Source: Komagataeibacter saccharivorans
Lineage (GTDB): Bacteria; Pseudomonadota; Alphaproteobacteria; Acetobacterales; Acetobacteraceae
DNA length: 64,000 bases
Assembly: GCF_003207825.1 (NCBI RefSeq)
Contig: NZ_NKTY01000004.1
Coordinates: 1 to 64,000, forward strand
Reading direction: 5' to 3'
The position numbers and the translations under genes were made by a program. The notes under the pieces were generated by a model. The model saw only the letters and a program-made list of their open reading frames with translations, was not told where the DNA came from and ran no database searches. Within the stretch, counting starts at the first letter, position 1. Every line of letters begins with the position of its first letter. Positions 54,050 to 63,872 of the stretch are shown one piece after another.

Positions 54050-54140
54050 GCAGGGCTGTGCGGAAAGCGGGTTGGCCGTGGCTTGCTAAATGGGCAATCT
54101 TCGTGTTTGAGCGAACGGCCAAGGTGTGCAGGAGGCGTAT

Positions 54141-54860
54141 TTGGACCAAGCGGTTAACGCGGCGAATCTCGGGGCCGCAGCGGGCGATCTGTCGATGTGG
54201 GCGTTGTTCATGCACGCGTCGATTGTCGTCAAGCTGGTCATGGTCGGGCTGGTGACGTGCAGTGTGATTGTCTGGGCAATCATTTTCGACAAATTCACGA
54301 CCATCCGCCGGGTCACCCGGCTGGGCAATGATTTCGAGGAGCGGTTCTGGGCTGGCGGCAGTCTGGACGATCTGTACGAATCCGACGGGGCCAAGCCGGT
54401 CCACCCTATGGCCGCCGTATTCGGCGCGGCGATGGGGGAATGGCGGCGTTCATCCCGTATCGCCGGCATCGATCTGGTGCATGGCGGCGTGCAGGACCGC
54501 GTCAATCGCGCCATGGCCATCACCATCACGCGTGAAATGGACCGGCTGAACCGCTGGGTCATTTTCCTTGCCACCATCGGGCCGGTGGCCCCGTTCATCG
54601 GCCTGTTCGGCACAGTGTGGGGTATCATGCACGCCTTCGGCTCCATCGCGGCGATGCACAACACCAACCTGTCGGTCGTGGCGCCGGGTATTTCCGAAGC
54701 CCTGTTCGCAACGGCTATCGGCCTTGTTACGGCCATTCCCGCCGTGATCGCCTATAACGTGATCAGCAACAGCATGAGCGTGTTCGAGGACCGGCTGGAT
54801 GCCTTCGGCACCGAGTTCGCCGCCATCCTGTCGCGCCAGTCAGAAGAAAGGGGCGCCTGA
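54141..54860 (+). CDS. tolQ: TolQ, Tol-Pal proton-channel subunit, TTG start
   Basis: A 239-residue inner-membrane protein with three membrane segments (about 23-50, 140-165 and 180-205). Motifs WVIFLATIGPVAPFIGLFGT and GISEALFATAIGLVTAIPAV are typical of TolQ/ExbB/MotA. TTG 54141 follows GGAGG (54131-54135) by 5 bases; the next upstream candidate, GTG 54126, overlaps that ribosome binding site and is less likely. tolR starts 2 bases after its stop. Confidence 0.93.
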   Translation: MDQAVNAANLGAAAGDLSMWALFMHASIVVKLVMVGLVTCSVIVWAIIFDKFTTIRRVTRLGNDFEERFWAGGSLDDLYESDGAKPVHPMAAVFGAAMGEWRRSSRIAGIDLVHGGVQDRVNRAMAITITREMDRLNRWVIFLATIGPVAPFIGLFGTVWGIMHAFGSIAAMHNTNLSVVAPGISEALFATAIGLVTAIPAVIAYNVISNSMSVFEDRLDAFGTEFAAILSRQSEERGA

Positions 54861-54862
54861 CC

Positions 54863-55300
54863 ATGGGGGCAAGCCTGGGCGATCTGCGTGGGCGGCGGCG
54901 CAAGCGGCGGCTCATGGCCGAAATCAACGTCACCCCGCTGGTTGACGTCATGCTGGTGCTGCTCATCATCTTCATGGTGACGGCGCCGATGATGACCAGC
55001 GGCGTAAATGTCGATCTGCCCAAGACGGATGCGGCGCCGGTCAATACCGATACCAAGCCCATCACGGTTTCGATCCGCTCCAACGGCGATCTGTATCTGG
55101 GCGATGATCCGGTGTCGCAGGCCGAACTGGTCGATCAGCTCAAGGCGGCGGCGCAGAATGACCGTGAACACCGCATTTTCGTCCGGGGTGATTCCCATAT
55201 CGATTATGGCCGCGTGATGCAGATCATGGGTCAGATCACGGCGGGTGGATTCACGCATGTCGCCCTTCTTGCGCAGCAGCCGCCCGGCGGCGGTAACTGA
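54863..55300 (+). CDS. tolR: TolR, Tol-Pal proton-channel subunit
   Basis: A 145-residue ExbD/TolR protein. The membrane segment includes the proton-relay aspartate in INVTPLVDVMLVLLIIFMV; the rest is a periplasmic domain (RIFVRGDSHIDYGRVMQIMG). It works with TolQ to energise TolA. Confidence 0.95.
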   Translation: MGASLGDLRGRRRKRRLMAEINVTPLVDVMLVLLIIFMVTAPMMTSGVNVDLPKTDAAPVNTDTKPITVSIRSNGDLYLGDDPVSQAELVDQLKAAAQNDREHRIFVRGDSHIDYGRVMQIMGQITAGGFTHVALLAQQPPGGGN

Positions 55301-55335
55301 ACCAAACCCAAACTGATACCGGGAGCCGTCTGATC

Positions 55336-56328
55336 GTGGTGCCACCGCGTCGTTCCGAGCGTATCCTCATGCGTCGCTCCGTTCTGGTATCGGGGGGCCT
55401 GCATGTCGCCCTGCTGCTGGGCATACTGCTCAAGCTTCCCATGCCGGTTCCCAGAGAGCCGCCCCCGCCGCCTACGATCGAGATGGAATTCACGAACGAT
55501 GGCGGCACATCAGCGCCCCATAAGGGTGAAAAGCCGGCCCCCAAACCTGCGCCGGCCCCCGCGCCGGTAAAGCAGGAAGCCCCGCCCGCGCCCACCCCGC
55601 CGGAAAAGGCACCCAATGAGGAAGCGGCCCCGCCGCCGCCGCCACCACCGCCCATGCCGCCACCGCAGCAGGCGCCCAGACCCGTGCCGGATGCCCCCAC
55701 GCCCCCGCGTGAACAGCAGCCGTCGCCCGATGCCGTGCGGCTTCCGCCGACACCGCCCAAGGCAGCACCCGCGCCCGCGCATGCACCGGTGCCCCCATCG
55801 GCCCAGCCGCAGCCCGATGCCCCGCCCAAGGTGCAGCCGCCGTCGCGCATAACCCAGCCGAATGAAGTGAAGAAGAGCGTGCCCGATACGCATTCCCTGC
55901 TCGCGACGCTGGATTCCTTCCGTGCGGACCAGAAACAGACCCATCCGCCCAAGGCGCGCCCCAACCCGGCGCAGGGCGGGGCGCCGGATGGCGGCGGTAC
56001 GCCGGACGGGGATATCACCAGTGCGCTGAGTTCCGCCGAACAGAAGGCGATCGGCAGTTCCGTGCGCCGCTGTTATTCGGAAGATACGGCCGCGCGTAAT
56101 TATGCCCAGTTTGTGGCGCATCTGGTCGTGACCGTGGACGGGACCGGCACGGCGCGACTGGTGGAATTCGCACCGCAGACGCAGGCCCAGATGGACTCCG
56201 ACCCCTCATATCGTGCGCTGGCGGAACGCGCGCGTGATGCGGTGCTCAGTCCCACCTGTGCCAAGCTGCCCATTCCGCAGAACCTGCTGGGCCAGACCCG
56301 GCAACTGAAATTCGTATTCCGTCCCTGA
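55336..56328 (+). CDS. tolA: TolA, energy-transducing protein, GTG start
   Basis: A 330-residue protein. It has an N-terminal anchor (SVLVSGGLHVALLLGILLKL), a long Pro/Ala-rich domain II (about 40-200) that replaces the Ala/Lys helix of E. coli TolA, and a C-terminal domain III (about 230-330) with SVRRCYSEDTAARNYAQFVA and ending QLKFVFRP. Starts at GTG 55336 or at the next codon, GTG 55339. The Pro-rich middle would be extended and stiff. It lies in tolQ-R-A-B order. Confidence 0.93.
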   Translation: MVPPRRSERILMRRSVLVSGGLHVALLLGILLKLPMPVPREPPPPPTIEMEFTNDGGTSAPHKGEKPAPKPAPAPAPVKQEAPPAPTPPEKAPNEEAAPPPPPPPPMPPPQQAPRPVPDAPTPPREQQPSPDAVRLPPTPPKAAPAPAHAPVPPSAQPQPDAPPKVQPPSRITQPNEVKKSVPDTHSLLATLDSFRADQKQTHPPKARPNPAQGGAPDGGGTPDGDITSALSSAEQKAIGSSVRRCYSEDTAARNYAQFVAHLVVTVDGTGTARLVEFAPQTQAQMDSDPSYRALAERARDAVLSPTCAKLPIPQNLLGQTRQLKFVFRP

Positions 56329-56358
56329 CCTCAAGCGGACGAAGGCGAGGAGAAGAAA

Positions 56359-57723
56359 ATGACGTCAAGCGTAAAGCCATTGATTCCTGATGATGACGCA
56401 GCACGGCTGGCGGCGGCATTCGGGCGACGTGGGTTCATGGCGGCCGGTGTGGCGGGGGGACTGGTGGCGACACCGCTATTCGCCTCCGGCACGGCGCGCG
56501 CGCAGGCAGGCGATGCGGAAATAACGGTGGATCAGGCCCGGACCGCCCCCATCCCCATCGTCCTGCCCTCGCTGGGCAGCGGTGTGGCCCAGCAGATTAC
56601 GGATGTGATTTCCGCCGATCTGGGCAATAGCGGCCTGTTCCGTCCCATCAGCGCCACCATGCCGCAGGGCACGCCGGATTTCTCCACCTACAAGTCACTG
56701 GGCGCGCGTGCGGCCATGACGGGCAAGGTCGTGGATCAGGGCAGTTCGCTGCGTGTGGAATTCCGCCTGTGGGATGTGCTGACGGGCAACCAGCTTCAGG
56801 GCACGGCCTATACCGCCGGGTCACAGGACTGGCGTCGTATCGCGCATATCATTGCCGATGTGATCTACAGCCGCATGCTGGGTGAACAAGGATACTTCAA
56901 TTCCCGCATCGCCTATATCGCACGTTCCGGCCCGCGCCAGCACCAGACCACCCGCCTCGCCATCATGGATCAGGACGGGGCGGACAGCCGTTACCTGACC
57001 AATGGCCAGTGGCTGACGCTCATGCCGCGTTTCAACCCGGCCAATAATGAGCTCGCCTTCCTGTCTTATGCCAATTACAGGCCGCGCGTTTACCTGTTCA
57101 ACCTTGGTACCGGCCAGCAGCGCCTGCTTGGTGACTTCTCGGGTATTTCATTCGCGCCCCGTTTCTCGCCCGATGGGCAATCCGTCATCCTGTCGGTCAC
57201 GCGCGGAGCCGGGTCCGACCTGTATGTGGTGGATCTGGCCAGCATGGCGCGGCGGCAGCTTACGGCCTCCGGCGCGATCGACACCAGCCCGTCCTTCAGC
57301 CCCGATGGCACGCAGATCGTGTTCAACTCCGACCGTGGCGGCTCGCCGCAGCTTTATATCATGAGCGCCTCGGGTGGGGATGCGAAGCGCATTTCCTACG
57401 GTCACGGCCATTACGGCGCGCCGGTCTGGTCCCCGCGCGGGGATCTGATCGCCTTCTCGCGCATTGCCAATGGCAGCTTCTCGCTTGGCGTCATGGCGCC
57501 GGATGGAACGGGGGAGCGTATCCTGACGGAAGGCTTCACGGTGGAAAGCGCCTCCTTCTGCCCCAATGGCCGTGTTCTGGCCTTCTGCCGGCAGAGTTCG
57601 GGGGGGGCAAATGGTGCCGGATTTGCAACAGGTATCAGCACAATTGATATCACCGGCTTCCATGAACGCGCCCTGCCGGCGGGAAGCGCGTCCGATCCGG
57701 CATGGTCGCCGCTGAATAAGTAA
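56359..57723 (+). CDS. tolB: TolB, periplasmic beta-propeller
   Basis: A 454-residue protein with an N-terminal D1 domain and a six-bladed beta-propeller showing repeated WD40-like TolB blades ([20 protein letters not shown], then [12 protein letters not shown]). It binds Pal and connects Tol to the outer membrane. The N-terminal signal looks like a Tat type: [20 protein letters not shown], with a twin Arg. About 249 bases separate it from pal, which may have its own promoter. Confidence 0.94.
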   Translation: MTSSVKPLIPDDDAARLAAAFGRRGFMAAGVAGGLVATPLFASGTARAQAGDAEITVDQARTAPIPIVLPSLGSGVAQQITDVISADLGNSGLFRPISATMPQGTPDFSTYKSLGARAAMTGKVVDQGSSLRVEFRLWDVLTGNQLQGTAYTAGSQDWRRIAHIIADVIYSRMLGEQGYFNSRIAYIARSGPRQHQTTRLAIMDQDGADSRYLTNGQWLTLMPRFNPANNELAFLSYANYRPRVYLFNLGTGQQRLLGDFSGISFAPRFSPDGQSVILSVTRGAGSDLYVVDLASMARRQLTASGAIDTSPSFSPDGTQIVFNSDRGGSPQLYIMSASGGDAKRISYGHGHYGAPVWSPRGDLIAFSRIANGSFSLGVMAPDGTGERILTEGFTVESASFCPNGRVLAFCRQSSGGANGAGFATGISTIDITGFHERALPAGSASDPAWSPLNK

Positions 57724-57972
57724 TAATTACAATATGTTGGGCGGGCACTATTCTGGAACCTGCGTGGATATCAAATGGCCGGTATGTGTTTGCCTGACAT
57801 TGACGGAAACTTCTTGCCAAATGTATGCTGGCGGTGGTTTCCAGCGATCGCGAGTCTCTGTTTTTACAGTTGTGTTTAACAGGACGTAACGAGACTCGGG
57901 GCCGTCCCATATTTAAATCCGGAAATTCAACAAATGGTTTCGACGCAAGAAACCGATCCAGGATCAAAAGTA
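57724..57972 (+). promoter_or_regulatory. tolB-pal gap with candidate pal promoter
   Basis: A 249-base gap, moderately AT-rich. TTGACG (57800-57805) and TATGCT (57824-57829) are spaced 18 bases apart, a fair sigma-70 match. This would let pal, the most abundant member of the system, be made independently of tolQRAB. Confidence 0.45.
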
Positions 57973-58443
57973 ATGAAACTGAAGCTTTTTGGCGCGGCTG
58001 GTATGGCCCTCTTCCTGGCAGCCTGTTCCGATCACGCGAACAAGAATGTGAATACGGGTGCCGCCACGCAGCAGGTTGGTCCGGCTCCGGGCAGCGAAGC
58101 TGATCTGGTGGCGACGGCTGGTGACCGTGTTCTGTTCCCGCTCAACCAGAGCGGCCTGTCGAGCGACGCGAAGGCGACCCTCGACAAGCAGGCGGCGTGG
58201 CTTGCGAAGTACCCGCAGGTGCACGTGCAGATTGCCGGTAACTGCGATGATCGCGGCACCGAGGAATACAACATCGCCCTGGGTGAGCGTCGCGCCAATG
58301 CCGCCCACGACTATCTGGTTGCCAAGGGCGTCGATGGCTCGCGCCTGACGACGATCTCCTACGGCAAGGACCGTCCGACCGCCGTTGGTGACGACGAGCA
58401 GGCATGGGCCCAGAACCGTAACGCCATCACGTCGGTGCAGTAA
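57973..58443 (+). CDS. pal: Pal, peptidoglycan-associated lipoprotein
   Basis: A 156-residue outer-membrane lipoprotein. The lipobox LAAC puts the lipidated cysteine at C18. The OmpA-like domain (about 55-150) has the diaminopimelate-binding pattern in IAGNCDDRGTEEYNIALGER and RRANAAHDYL. ATG 57973 opens the signal peptide; the longer frame from 57934 does not. A strong terminator follows. Confidence 0.96.
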   Translation: MKLKLFGAAGMALFLAACSDHANKNVNTGAATQQVGPAPGSEADLVATAGDRVLFPLNQSGLSSDAKATLDKQAAWLAKYPQVHVQIAGNCDDRGTEEYNIALGERRANAAHDYLVAKGVDGSRLTTISYGKDRPTAVGDDEQAWAQNRNAITSVQ

Positions 58444-58484
58444 TCCACTGCCCCTGCGTCCCATGACGTAATGGAATAAGTATG

Positions 58485-58523
58485 AAACCGGTCGGGCGCT
58501 TATCGCCCGGCCGGTTTTGTTTT
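58485..58523 (+). terminator. terminator after pal
   Basis: ACCGGTCGGGCG and CGCCCGGCCGGT form a 12-bp stem with one T-G pair and a 5-base loop, followed by TTTTGTTTT. Confidence 0.92.
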
Positions 58524-58560
58524 AGGTATGCATGCGTAGTGTTGCAAAAGGGTTTGGTCC

Positions 58561-59322
58561 ATGCGGTCTGTGTTGTCATGTTTCCTTTCAGTCGCTGCCC
58601 GGTCCCGTCAGTGGGGCAGGGTGGGTATGCTGGCGGGTGGCGTATCGCTGGCCTGCCTTGGTGGCGCGCGCGCTGATGACAACAGCGGCAACCTGACCCT
58701 GCAGCTGCTCGACCGCGTCAACACGCTGGAACAGGAAGCGCGCGACATGCGCGGTGAAATCGACCAGTTGACCAATCAGGTCCAGCAGCAGAATGCAGCG
58801 CTGAGCAAGCAGATCGATGACATGAATTTCGCCATGCAGCATGGCCATGGCGCGGCCCCTGCTGGCGGGGCGGCGGCTTCCGCATCTCCGGCTGCTTCTG
58901 CTACCGCACCGGCGGCCACGGAAACGCCTGCGGCAAAACGCACGCCGGACGATCTGCTGAAGGCGGGGACCGATGCGCTGATGCAGCATGATTACGTTAC
59001 GGCGCAGGCGGATGCGCAGCAGGTCCTGTCTGGTCCCAAGAGTGCAAAGCAGGTCGATGCGCAATACCTGCTGGCCCAGTCGCTGGCCGGGCAGAAGCAG
59101 TACCGGCAGTCCGCGCTGGCCTATTATGATGCCTATAACCGTGCGCCCCATGGCGCGCGTGCCCCCAGCGCCCTGCTGGGTGTGGCGGCAACGCTTGTGG
59201 CGCTCAATGACAGGGCTTCCGCCTGTCAGGCGCTGGACAAGCTGGCCAGCGAGTTTCCCCAGCCTGCCGACCGCATCAAATCCGCTGAACAGGTCTATCG
59301 CAAGCGCGCCAGGTGTAACTGA
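58561..59322 (+). CDS. cpoB: CpoB/YbgF, Tol-Pal-associated TPR protein
   Basis: A 253-residue periplasmic protein. It has a signal peptide (about 1-38), an N-terminal coiled coil (about 43-82, LLDRVNTLEQEARDMRGEID), an Ala/Pro linker (about 90-120) and C-terminal TPRs (LAQSLAGQKQYRQSALAYYD). CpoB links outer-membrane constriction with peptidoglycan synthesis. It follows the pal terminator, so is probably transcribed from its own promoter. tilS begins 20 bases after its stop. Confidence 0.93.
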   Translation: MRSVLSCFLSVAARSRQWGRVGMLAGGVSLACLGGARADDNSGNLTLQLLDRVNTLEQEARDMRGEIDQLTNQVQQQNAALSKQIDDMNFAMQHGHGAAPAGGAAASASPAASATAPAATETPAAKRTPDDLLKAGTDALMQHDYVTAQADAQQVLSGPKSAKQVDAQYLLAQSLAGQKQYRQSALAYYDAYNRAPHGARAPSALLGVAATLVALNDRASACQALDKLASEFPQPADRIKSAEQVYRKRARCN

Positions 59323-59342
59323 CCGCCATCCGGTTCCAGAGA

Positions 59343-60617
59343 ATGGAAGCGGCTGAACCGGTAGGCCAGCAGGGCTTTGACGCCATCATGACCGAACTTG
59401 GCCCATGGCCGGGCCAGGGGATACCTGTGGCGGTGGCCGTATCGGGTGGGGCGGACAGTATGGCGCTGGCCATCCTTGCCCGGCGGTGGCGGGCCGATGT
59501 GATCGCGCTGGTCGTGGACCATGGACTGCGCGCGGAATCCCGGACTGAAGCGGAACAGACGGTCGCGCGCCTGTCCATGCTGGGCATACAGGCCCGCCTG
59601 CTGACCCTTGAGGGGCTGGAACGTGGCTCCCGTATGGCCGAACGCGCACGCCGTATGCGCTATCAGGCACTTTTTGCCGCCTGTCGCGATCTTGGGGCGC
59701 TGGATCTGCTGGTGGCGCATCATGCCGGGGATCAGGCCGAAACGGTCATGATGCGCGGACGTGCCGCCAGCGGTCAGGACGGTCTGGCCGGGATGGCGCT
59801 GGCCCTTCCCGTTACCGATGTCAGGCTTGTCCGCCCCCTTCTGGCTTTCACCAAGTCCGCGCTGTACGCTACCGTGCGCGCGGCAGGGGTGACATGGGTG
59901 GAAGATCCATCCAATGCCAATCTGCGGACCGAGCGCGCCCGTGCCCGGCAGGCCCTGCGTCAGGACGCGGTGCTGGGCGGCAGCCTGCTTGCACAGGCGC
60001 GGCAGGCGGGGCAGGCCCGCATGGCGCAGGACCGCGATGATGCGTTGTGGCTGGCGCAGCATGCACGGTTCCATCCGGGTGGATGGGTCGTGCTGCCTGC
60101 CGGTCTGGCACCGCCCCGCATTCTTTCCGCCCTGATCGGGGTGGTGGGGGGACGTGATTATCCGCCAAGGCGGGACGCGGTGGCGGGGCTGGTCCATGCG
60201 CCACGGGCAGCGACGCTGGCGGGTGTCATGATCGTGCCATGGCGGGACGGGCAATGGCTGCTGGCGCGTGAGGAAGCAGCGATGGCGCCCTGCGTCTCCG
60301 CCGGGACAGGCGCTGTGTGGGACAGGCGTTTCGTGCTGCGGGCCCGACACGTGCCGAAAGATATGTATATCGGCGCAGCGGGGCCGGTAGCGCGCTGGTG
60401 GCCTGCGGGGCAGGTGCGTTCCGGGTGGCCGGCCTGCGTGTTGCGTACGTTGCCGGCCCTGTGGCACGATGGGCGGGTTATGGCTGTGCCGCATATGGGA
60501 CTGTGCATGCATGACGGCATCGCAGATGCGTTTTTTGTAAACCAGCCCCCCCATCCCGCCTTTTCGGGTGCCCTGTTTGGCCGCCCGACCGCCCTGCCTG
60601 TCGGGGCCGGGCAATAA
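59343..60617 (+). CDS. tilS: tRNA(Ile)-lysidine synthetase
   Basis: A 424-residue PP-loop ATPase that modifies C34 of tRNA-Ile(CAU) to lysidine so it reads AUA. The PP-loop SGGADS is at residues 34-39, with LVVDHGLRAESRTEAEQTVA and HHAGDQAETVMMR typical of TilS. ATG 59343 is kept; 59388 (MTELGPW) is an in-frame alternative. It lies between cpoB and ftsH in the common alphaproteobacterial order. Confidence 0.92.
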   Translation: MEAAEPVGQQGFDAIMTELGPWPGQGIPVAVAVSGGADSMALAILARRWRADVIALVVDHGLRAESRTEAEQTVARLSMLGIQARLLTLEGLERGSRMAERARRMRYQALFAACRDLGALDLLVAHHAGDQAETVMMRGRAASGQDGLAGMALALPVTDVRLVRPLLAFTKSALYATVRAAGVTWVEDPSNANLRTERARARQALRQDAVLGGSLLAQARQAGQARMAQDRDDALWLAQHARFHPGGWVVLPAGLAPPRILSALIGVVGGRDYPPRRDAVAGLVHAPRAATLAGVMIVPWRDGQWLLAREEAAMAPCVSAGTGAVWDRRFVLRARHVPKDMYIGAAGPVARWWPAGQVRSGWPACVLRTLPALWHDGRVMAVPHMGLCMHDGIADAFFVNQPPHPAFSGALFGRPTALPVGAGQ

Positions 60618-60747
60618 AAGGTGGTGGATTGGGGGTGTGAATATCCCTTGATCGTCCTATGTATGATAAACGTAGTGAACGTGGCGCCTGTTCGTCTGCC
60701 CTCTGTCGGGTAATGCGAAGGGGCCAGCGGATGGAACAGTAGGCAAG

Positions 60748-62688
60748 ATGAACAATTTTGGCCGGAACCTGGCCCTGTGGGTTATCATCATCGTCCTGTT
60801 GCTGCTGCTGTTTAACGTTTTCCAGCCCGGAAGCGTGCAGCACGCATCGCAGCAACTGGCATATTCCGATTTCATCGGGGACGTGAACAGCGGGCATGTC
60901 CGGTCTGTTGTGGTGCAGGAACATAATATTACCGGCACCCTGACGGATGGCACCTCGTTCGACACCTATGCCCCGCAGGACCCGACCCTGATTCCGCGCC
61001 TGACGGAAAAAGGGGTGGAGGTTGCGGCCAAGCCGCTCGAAAGCGACACCAATCCCATCCTGCGCTACCTGATCAATTACGCGCCATTGCTGCTGATGGT
61101 CGGTGCGTGGATTTTCATCATGCGCCAGATGCAGTCCGGTGGCGGTCGCGCCATGGGCTTTGGCAAGTCGCGCGCGCGCATGCTGACCGAAAAGCAGGGC
61201 CGCGTTACCTTTGATGACGTGGCGGGCATTGATGAAGCCAAGGGCGAGTTGCAGGAAATCGTGGATTTCCTGCGCGATCCGCAGAAGTTCACCCGTCTGG
61301 GCGGCAAGATCCCCAAGGGTGTGCTGTTGGTTGGCCCCCCCGGTACGGGTAAGACCCTGCTGGCCCGCGCCATCGCGGGTGAGGCGAACGTGCCGTTCTT
61401 CACTATTTCCGGTTCCGACTTCGTTGAAATGTTCGTGGGTGTTGGCGCATCGCGTGTGCGTGACATGTTCGAACAGGGCAAGAAGGCTGCCCCCTGCATC
61501 ATCTTCATTGACGAAATCGATGCCGTCGGCCGCCATCGTGGCGCGGGCCTCGGCGGTGGCAATGATGAACGTGAGCAGACGCTGAACCAGATGCTGGTCG
61601 AAATGGACGGGTTTGACAGCAATGAGGGCGTGATCCTGATTGCCGCGACCAACCGCCCCGACGTGCTTGACCCCGCCCTGCTGCGTCCCGGCCGTTTTGA
61701 CCGTCAGGTGGTCGTGCCCAACCCCGATGTGGCGGGCCGTGAAAAGATCCTGCGTGTCCATATGCGCAAGGTGCCGCTGGCATCCGATGTGGACCCCAAG
61801 GTCATCGCCCGTGGCACGCCCGGTTTTTCGGGTGCCGATCTGGCCAACCTTGTCAACGAAGCGGCGCTCATGGCTGCCCGCCTTGGCAAGCGTACGGTCG
61901 CCATGCTGGAGTTCGAGAACGCCAAGGACAAGGTGATGATGGGGGCCGAGCGCCGCTCCCTCGTCATGACCGAGGACGAAAAGAAGATGACCGCCTATCA
62001 TGAAGGTGGCCATGCTCTGGTTGGCATCCTGACCCCCGGCTCCGATCCGGTGCACAAGGCGACGATCATCCCGCGTGGTCGTGCGCTGGGCATGGTGATG
62101 AGCCTGCCGGAAAAGGACCGTTATTCCGAAAGCCGTTCATGGTGCATTGGCAAGCTGACGCTGGCGATGGGTGGCCGCGCGGCGGAGGAAATCATCTTTG
62201 GCCCCGATAATGTCTCCACCGGCGCATCGGGTGACATCAAGATGGCGACAGACGTGGCCCGCCGTATGATTACGGAATGGGGCATGAGCGAAAAGCTCGG
62301 CATGGTGGCCTATGGTGGCAACGGGCAGGAAGTGTTCCTTGGTCACAGTGTGACGCAGAACAAGAACGTGTCCGAGGAAACCGCGCGTGAAATCGACAAC
62401 GAGGTGCGCAAGCTGATCGATGCGGCCTATGACCGCGCGCGCACCCTGCTGCTGGATCATATCGATCAGTTGCACCGTCTGGGTGAGGCCCTGCTGGAAT
62501 ATGAAACCCTGACGGGTGAGGAAATCCGGCAGGTGCTGCGTGGCGAGAAGATCGAGCGTGTGGTGGTCGATGACCCGATGCCGGAAAACCGCCGTCCATC
62601 AGTGCCGCCTTCTGCACCATCAGCGCCGGTCGAACCGCTGCCTTCGCCGGAAGGCAATGGTGGGGTTGGCGCAGCCCCGGCGAGCTAG
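60748..62688 (+). CDS. ftsH: FtsH, membrane AAA+ zinc protease
   Basis: A 646-residue membrane protease. There are two N-terminal membrane segments (about 8-23 and 108-127), an AAA+ module with Walker [17 protein letters not shown] and Walker [18 protein letters not shown], and the [18 protein letters not shown]. The zinc site is H418-E419-G420-G421-H422, a permitted HEXXH variant where HEAGH is usual. The C-terminus is Pro-rich. A terminator follows. Confidence 0.97.
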   Translation: MNNFGRNLALWVIIIVLLLLLFNVFQPGSVQHASQQLAYSDFIGDVNSGHVRSVVVQEHNITGTLTDGTSFDTYAPQDPTLIPRLTEKGVEVAAKPLESDTNPILRYLINYAPLLLMVGAWIFIMRQMQSGGGRAMGFGKSRARMLTEKQGRVTFDDVAGIDEAKGELQEIVDFLRDPQKFTRLGGKIPKGVLLVGPPGTGKTLLARAIAGEANVPFFTISGSDFVEMFVGVGASRVRDMFEQGKKAAPCIIFIDEIDAVGRHRGAGLGGGNDEREQTLNQMLVEMDGFDSNEGVILIAATNRPDVLDPALLRPGRFDRQVVVPNPDVAGREKILRVHMRKVPLASDVDPKVIARGTPGFSGADLANLVNEAALMAARLGKRTVAMLEFENAKDKVMMGAERRSLVMTEDEKKMTAYHEGGHALVGILTPGSDPVHKATIIPRGRALGMVMSLPEKDRYSESRSWCIGKLTLAMGGRAAEEIIFGPDNVSTGASGDIKMATDVARRMITEWGMSEKLGMVAYGGNGQEVFLGHSVTQNKNVSEETAREIDNEVRKLIDAAYDRARTLLLDHIDQLHRLGEALLEYETLTGEEIRQVLRGEKIERVVVDDPMPENRRPSVPPSAPSAPVEPLPSPEGNGGVGAAPAS

Positions 62689-62714
62689 AACTGTCTTACA
62701 GGTGTTGAATATAT

Positions 62715-62747
62715 GGCGGGGTAGCCTTGGGCTGCCCCGCCATTTTT
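62715..62747 (+). terminator. terminator after ftsH
   Basis: GGCGGGGTAGCC and GGCTGCCCCGCC form a 12-bp stem with one T-G pair and a TTG loop, followed by ATTTTTG. Confidence 0.9.
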
Positions 62748-62784
62748 GTATCTGGTGATAGAAAAACTGGATAGAAGAGGAACA

Positions 62785-63822
62785 ATGGACGACCGGCTGA
62801 TCGAACCCCTTGGCCTGCTGCACGGTACTGCCGCCCGGCAGGCGGTTGAGGCAGGCATTGCGCTGTGGCTGGGACAGGGAACGCACGCTTTCGCCGTTGC
62901 CCGCCTGATCGGGGGCGGGGAAGCGGGACGGGTCGTGCCGGTATCCGCCATCCCGTCGCAATGGGCGGATGTTGTGGCCCGGATCACCGCCCCCGTATCC
63001 GATGCGGGCCTGCCCCCGGGGTCGCAGGTCATGGGGATCATCAACGTAACACCCGACAGCTTCAGTGACGGTGGCCAGCATTACACGACGCAGGCCGCGT
63101 TCGACGCCATAAAGGCCATGTATGCGCAGGGCTGCCGGATCGTGGATATTGGTGGGGAAAGTACCCGTCCCGGCGCTCCACCCGTCGCAGCGGAGGAGGA
63201 ATGGCGGCGCATCGGCCCGGTCATCCGCGCGGTGCGGGCATGTTCCGCGCTGGATGGATTGCATATTTCCGTGGATACCCGTCAGGCCATGGTCATGGAT
63301 CAGGCCCTGCTGGCCGGTGCCAGCATGGTCAACGATGTCTCGGCCCTGACGCATGACCCGCTGGCCCGTGCGGTTGTCGCGCGGCATGGGTGTGCGGTTA
63401 CCCTCATGCACATGCGCGGCACGCCCCAGACCATGCGGCAGCACGCGGTTTATGACGATGTCGCCGCAGATGTGACGCGTGAACTGTCCCGCCGCGTGGA
63501 TGAAGCCGTGGCCGCGGGCATAGAACGTACGCGCATGGTGGTGGACCCGGGCATCGGCTTTGCCAAGACAGGTGCTGGCAATCTGGAACTGCTGGCACGT
63601 CTGCCCATTCTTTCTAATCTGGGCTGTCGCGTTCTGCTTGGTGTTTCGCGCAAGCGCATGATTGGGGAAATCTGCCATGAACCCGATGCGTCCCGCCGCG
63701 ATCCCGGAACGGTGGCGGCCACGCTGCCGGGAATGGTTTTTCCCGGTATCGTCATGCGGGTTCACAACGTTTCAGCCATGATGCAGGCCATGCGCGTAAG
63801 GCAGGGGCTGGATCGGTCATAA
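62785..63822 (+). CDS. folP: dihydropteroate synthase
   Basis: A 345-residue folate enzyme joining p-aminobenzoate to dihydropterin pyrophosphate. The TIM-barrel motifs [15 protein letters not shown] and [13 protein letters not shown] are clear, with IIGVSRKR-like [11 protein letters not shown] near the C-terminus. A 75-residue N-terminal extension precedes the core. ATG 62785 is preceded by AGAAGAGG; a frame extension to 62746 begins inside the ftsH terminator and is not used. glmM follows at 50 bases. Confidence 0.95.
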   Translation: MDDRLIEPLGLLHGTAARQAVEAGIALWLGQGTHAFAVARLIGGGEAGRVVPVSAIPSQWADVVARITAPVSDAGLPPGSQVMGIINVTPDSFSDGGQHYTTQAAFDAIKAMYAQGCRIVDIGGESTRPGAPPVAAEEEWRRIGPVIRAVRACSALDGLHISVDTRQAMVMDQALLAGASMVNDVSALTHDPLARAVVARHGCAVTLMHMRGTPQTMRQHAVYDDVAADVTRELSRRVDEAVAAGIERTRMVVDPGIGFAKTGAGNLELLARLPILSNLGCRVLLGVSRKRMIGEICHEPDASRRDPGTVAATLPGMVFPGIVMRVHNVSAMMQAMRVRQGLDRS

Positions 63823-63872
63823 CAGGTAAGGTAGGTCGTGTACGACCAGAACGTATCCGGAGATCCCCCGTC

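Noticed and set aside
60478-62055. 525-codon minus-strand frame opposite ftsH
   Set aside because: Antisense to a complete FtsH; no start signals or domain.
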